A DNA stretch of 7,599 nucleotides from Thermoplasmatota archaeon (GTDB lineage Archaea > Thermoplasmatota > Thermoplasmata > Halarchaeoplasmatales > Halarchaeoplasmataceae). The position numbers were made by a program, and so were the translations under genes. The notes beneath the pieces are model-generated. The model was given only the letters and a program-made list of their open reading frames with translations. It was not told the origin of the DNA and did no database searches. Positions 5,073 through 7,599 of the stretch are shown here, in pieces. The first letter of the stretch is position 1, and every line of letters begins with the position of its first letter. The stretch covers positions 1 to 7,599 of the forward strand of contig JAHENW010000168.1 in NCBI GenBank assembly GCA_018610025.1. Direction: 5' to 3'.

Positions 5073-6821
5073 ATGCGTATCAGACAACCGATTGTTAGTG
5101 TACTCGGTCACGTCGATCATGGCAAGACCACCTTTCTAGATCGTGTCCGAGGAACCACCGTCGCCGACAGAGAGGCTGGTAAGATCACCCAGCATATCGG
5201 GGCGACGGAGATACCTATAGAGGTGATCAGAGAGGCCTGTTCCGATCTGGGGTGTGAGGTGGAATTCACCATACCCGGTCTGCTCTTCATCGATACCCCG
5301 GGACATCATTCCTTTGTGACCCTCCGCTCACGGGGTGGGGCCCTGGCAGATTTGGCCGTTCTGATCGTGGATATAACTGAAGGATTCATGCCCCAATCTT
5401 TAGAATCGCTGGACATACTGAAGAGGGAGGAGACCCCTTTCATCATCGGGGCCAACAAATTGGACAAAGTTCCGGCGTGGGATTCGAAGGATAAACCCTT
5501 CATAAGGAATCTCCAGGAACAGTCTGATACCGCAAAAGAAAGGATGAGCGACGCACTGTACGACATGATCGGGGAACTGTATGATAGGGGGTTTTCGGCG
5601 GATAGATACGACAAGGTGCAGAATTTTACAAAGAACATCGGTATAGTGCCTATGAGCGCCAAGACGGGTGAGGGTGTAGAGGACCTTCTCATGTCCCTTA
5701 TCGGTCTTGCACAGCGTTTTTTGGAGAAGGAGCTGGAGGTGGAAGAAGAGGAGGGAGAGGGCACCATCCTGGAAGTGAAGGAAGAGAAAGGATTCGGGAC
5801 CACCTTCGACACCATCGTTTACGCCGGGGCCCTCCATAAAAACGACCAGGTGGTCATCGGGACGAAGGACAAACCCCTTCGAACAAGGGTGAGACATCTC
5901 CTGAAGCCAAAACCGCTGGACGAGATAAAGGATCCCAAGGAAAAGTTCGACGAGATCGATGATATCGGGGCGGCCGCCGGTATAAAGGTAGTGACACCAG
6001 AAGTCGAGGGCGTTCTTGCCGGCGCACCCATAAAGGCCATCGGAAACAGGGAATCAGAAGAGGTCGTCGCCGAGGTCGAGGAGGAGAGCAAACCCAGTAT
6101 CGAGCTATCCGACGAAGGGTTGATGATAAAGGCGGACGCCATCGGTTCCCTTGAAGGCCTCGCATCGGAGCTGGAGGATGAAGAGTACTCGTTCAGAAGG
6201 GCCACTGTTGGTGATATATCCAAGAACGATATAGCCGAGGCGGCTACCATCAAGGAGCCCCTGGAACGTGTCATCCTCGGCTTCAACGTAGACATCCTTC
6301 CAGAAGCTAAAGAGGAATTGAAGGAAGAGGACGTCAAACTATTCATGAACGATGTGATCTACCGTTTGGTGGAGGAGTACGAGGAGTGGAGAGAAAAGAG
6401 GAAGGAGGAACTCGAGGAAGAGAGAAGGAAGGAGATAGTTCATCCTGGCAAGTTCAAGATCTTGGAGGATCACGTGTTCAACATGAGCAAACCAGCCATA
6501 GTCGGGGTTAGGGTACTGGCCGGGAGGATCGAACCGGATCAAAGAGTGCTGAAGAAGGACGGCAGGGTGGTGGGAAGGATAAAGAGCATTAGGACTGAAG
6601 ATAAGAGCCTGGACGAGGCGAAACAGGGTGAGGAAGTGGCCATCGCTGTTTCAAACATCACCGTGGGAAGACAGATAGAGGAGAGGGAGGAACTCTACAT
6701 CGATATACCTGAAGGAGACGCTAGAAGGTTACGCTCCCTTGATATCACTTACGATGAGAAGAGGGTTCTCGAAGAGGTCAGGGAGATAAAGAAAGAAGAT
6801 GAACCTTTCTGGGGTATGTAG
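5073..6821 (+). CDS. infB: Translation initiation factor aIF5B (IF2-like GTPase)
   Basis: aIF5B is the archaeal homologue of eIF5B and bacterial IF2, a cytoplasmic GTPase that promotes joining of ribosomal subunits at initiation. The protein has 582 residues, normal for the archaeal form, which lacks the long N-terminal extension of eukaryotes. The G domain is complete: GHVDHGKTT at 12-20 (G1), HIGAT at 41-45 (G2 region), DTPGHHS at 74-80 (G3), NKLD at 128-131 (G4) and SAKTGEG at 195-201 (G5). A beta-barrel domain II follows from about residue 226 (GTILEVKEEKGFGTT), then domain III, a charged long helix with EEWREKRKEELEEERRKE, and the C-terminal barrel with VGVRVLAGRIEPDQ. No intein interrupts the P-loop, unlike in some archaea. 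It converges with the CBS regulator, with stops 15 bases apart. Confidence 0.97.
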   Translation: MRIRQPIVSVLGHVDHGKTTFLDRVRGTTVADREAGKITQHIGATEIPIEVIREACSDLGCEVEFTIPGLLFIDTPGHHSFVTLRSRGGALADLAVLIVDITEGFMPQSLESLDILKREETPFIIGANKLDKVPAWDSKDKPFIRNLQEQSDTAKERMSDALYDMIGELYDRGFSADRYDKVQNFTKNIGIVPMSAKTGEGVEDLLMSLIGLAQRFLEKELEVEEEEGEGTILEVKEEKGFGTTFDTIVYAGALHKNDQVVIGTKDKPLRTRVRHLLKPKPLDEIKDPKEKFDEIDDIGAAAGIKVVTPEVEGVLAGAPIKAIGNRESEEVVAEVEEESKPSIELSDEGLMIKADAIGSLEGLASELEDEEYSFRRATVGDISKNDIAEAATIKEPLERVILGFNVDILPEAKEELKEEDVKLFMNDVIYRLVEEYEEWREKRKEELEEERRKEIVHPGKFKILEDHVFNMSKPAIVGVRVLAGRIEPDQRVLKKDGRVVGRIKSIRTEDKSLDEAKQGEEVAIAVSNITVGRQIEEREELYIDIPEGDARRLRSLDITYDEKRVLEEVREIKKEDEPFWGM

Positions 6822-6836
6822 TTACTAGATGCTCAC

Positions 6837-7385
6837 CTAAAGCTTTTTCAAAAGATCGGCCTTGGTTATCAGACCCGAGATGTCTCCATCCTTTACGGTC
6901 AAAATACAGGGATAATTTTTCAAGAGGTCTTTCACCACTTCTAGATCTGCGTCTACATCGATCATGGCTAGACCCCTCTCCATTACCTTTGACAACCTCT
7001 CCTCCCTATCTACGGACTCAAAATCGGTGAGGAGTGACGTCTCCGTAACGCAGCCTATGGCCTTACCCCCCTCTATTATCGGTATCTGCGATATGGCGTG
7101 TTCCTTCATAAGGTCTAATGCCTCTCCCACTCTGTCGTTAGGTTTCAAAGAGATGATCTCGTCGTTCTGAACAACCCTTGCCCTAAGGTCTACATGGTTC
7201 TCATCGGTGATCTCCTGCAGTGCCTCCAAAATCTTCCTCCCGTTTTCATATGAAGGCATGGTTCGGCCGCTCTCCACCTTAGCTATCAGGGATTGACTCA
7301 CCCCTGCCTTCTGGGCCAGTTCACTCTGCGTGATGTCCATCTTTTTTCTCAACTCTTTGAGTTTACTGAGGTCTTTAAACATCAT
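6837..7385 (-). CDS. XRE-family HTH regulator with two CBS domains
   Basis: This 182-residue protein combines an N-terminal Cro/C1-type helix-turn-helix (about 5-60: ITQSELAQKAGVSQSLIAKVESGRTMPS holds the scaffold and recognition helices) with a pair of CBS domains (about 68-122 and 130-182). It matches the archaeal group of predicted transcription regulators with C-terminal CBS domains (COG3620-like). Such tandem CBS modules usually bind adenosyl ligands such as AMP, ATP or SAM, so the protein may couple a metabolite signal to transcription; the ligand here is unknown. The frame begins with two ATGs (7385, 7382). An AT-rich TATA-like element about 23-26 bases upstream indicates a leaderless start, so either ATG may be used. 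The neighbours do not show its targets; self-regulation via the palindrome in the upstream gap is an inference. Confidence 0.92.
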   Translation of the reverse strand: MMFKDLSKLKELRKKMDITQSELAQKAGVSQSLIAKVESGRTMPSYENGRKILEALQEITDENHVDLRARVVQNDEIISLKPNDRVGEALDLMKEHAISQIPIIEGGKAIGCVTETSLLTDFESVDREERLSKVMERGLAMIDVDADLEVVKDLLKNYPCILTVKDGDISGLITKADLLKKL

Positions 7386-7402
7386 ATAGGCATATATAGC
7401 CC

Positions 7403-7413
7403 TAATATTTATT
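7403..7413 (-). promoter_or_regulatory. TATA-like element of the HTH-CBS gene
   Basis: On the minus strand AATAAATATTA is centred about 23-26 bases before the paired ATGs. A second TATATAT-like stretch nearer the gene is too close to serve as TATA box. Confidence 0.45.
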
Positions 7414-7445
7414 TTTTATTCCGATAGTAATAAATGCAACAATAA

Positions 7446-7457
7446 ATTATTAATAAT
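7446..7457. repeat. 12-base perfect palindrome in the divergent intergenic region
   Basis: ATTATTAATAAT is self-complementary and lies between the divergent HTH-CBS gene and the gene starting at 7562, about 35 bases upstream of the HTH-CBS TATA element. Two AATAAAT copies (7429-7435 and 7441-7447) flank it. It could be an operator for the adjacent XRE-type regulator, but AT-rich palindromes are common by chance. The rest of the 7386-7561 gap holds the two promoters and no gene that I can see. Confidence 0.35.
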
Positions 7458-7498
7458 GTATATCTTCTCCCGTTTTTGCCTTCAAATCGGGACCGGGC

Positions 7499-7506
7499 CT
7501 TTATAC
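7499..7506 (+). promoter_or_regulatory. TATA box of the gene starting at 7562
   Basis: CTTTATAC lies after a GC-rich stretch and predicts a start near 7530, giving a leader of about 30 bases. That fits the presence of a Shine-Dalgarno, unlike the leaderless genes elsewhere in the window. Confidence 0.5.
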
Positions 7507-7547
7507 CTAAGAGAACATCAGCCTGGGTTTCCGAAGGATACCTTACT

Positions 7548-7552
7548 GGAGG
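7548..7552 (+). promoter_or_regulatory. Shine-Dalgarno of the gene starting at 7562
   Basis: GGAGG with a nine-base spacer to ATG 7562 is the main evidence that the ORF cut by the window edge is a real gene. Confidence 0.75.
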
Positions 7553-7561
7553 AAGAAAGAT

Positions 7562-7599
7562 ATGTCAAAGAAGATAACTGCTGAGCCCATCGTTGAGAC
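7562..7599 (+). CDS. Start of an unidentified gene (12 codons, cut by the window edge)
   Basis: ATG 7562 opens MSKKITAEPIVE and then runs off the window. A TATA box at 7499-7506 and GGAGG at 7548-7552 make a genuine start likely. Twelve residues are too few for an identity. The string slightly recalls the N-terminus of NADP-dependent isocitrate dehydrogenases (MSKKI...PIVE), but the following codon begins AC and would not give the usual Met, so I do not assign it. Confidence 0.65.
   Translation, partial: MSKKITAEPIVE

Noticed and set aside
5306..6346. Several long minus-strand open frames opposite aIF5B
   Set aside because: They are Ser/Arg/Pro-rich mirror frames of a full-length, motif-complete aIF5B.
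5073..6821. Intein in the aIF5B P-loop
   Set aside because: The G1 motif and the whole frame are continuous and the length is normal, so there is no intein.
1..7599. CRISPR array, insertion sequence, toxin-antitoxin or defence system
   Set aside because: No regular repeat array, transposase, terminal inverted repeats or paired small toxin genes were seen; the gene content is mostly housekeeping.

Overview
The window is archaeal chromosomal DNA from a euryarchaeote-like organism. The evidence is an archaeal information-processing cluster (Pus10, ribosomal protein L21e, RNA polymerase subunit Rpo4/RpoF, DUF655), archaeal-type initiation factor aIF5B, an SMC ATPase, and several TATA boxes about 25-30 bases before start codons. 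Base composition is moderate, arginine is mostly AGG/AGA, isoleucine ATA is common, and the proteins are rich in Glu and Lys. I cannot fix the lineage more finely than Euryarchaeota-like (Thermoplasmata relatives are possible).

Left part, minus strand, read from right to left: a small standalone MgtC-type membrane protein (3603-3175), then a tight operon of pus10 (3132-1906), L21e (1893-1603), rpoF (1592-1266) and DUF655 (1256-705), with gaps of 9-12 bases. A 53-residue acidic ORF (669-508) follows. After a palindromic TATA element and an unusually long untranslated leader comes the 5' end of smc (293 to beyond base 1), which begins with TTG behind a strong Shine-Dalgarno.

Middle and right part, plus strand: a GNAT acetyltransferase (3700-4446) diverges from mgtC. 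Next is an acidic zinc-ribbon protein of unknown function (4502-5023), then infB/aIF5B (5073-6821). Converging on aIF5B is an XRE-HTH plus two-CBS regulator (7385-6837, minus). An AT-rich divergent intergenic region separates it from the first 12 codons of an unidentified plus-strand gene (7562 onward).

Most of the content is translation and transcription housekeeping: tRNA pseudouridylation, a large-subunit protein, an RNA polymerase stalk subunit, a probable nucleic-acid-binding DUF655 protein and subunit-joining factor aIF5B, plus chromosome structure (SMC). I see no mobile element, CRISPR array, tRNA, rRNA or clear defence system. The best candidates for something undescribed are the smc leader with its repeats and possible ribosome-site-sequestering pairing, the small ORF before it, and the acidic zinc-ribbon protein before aIF5B.
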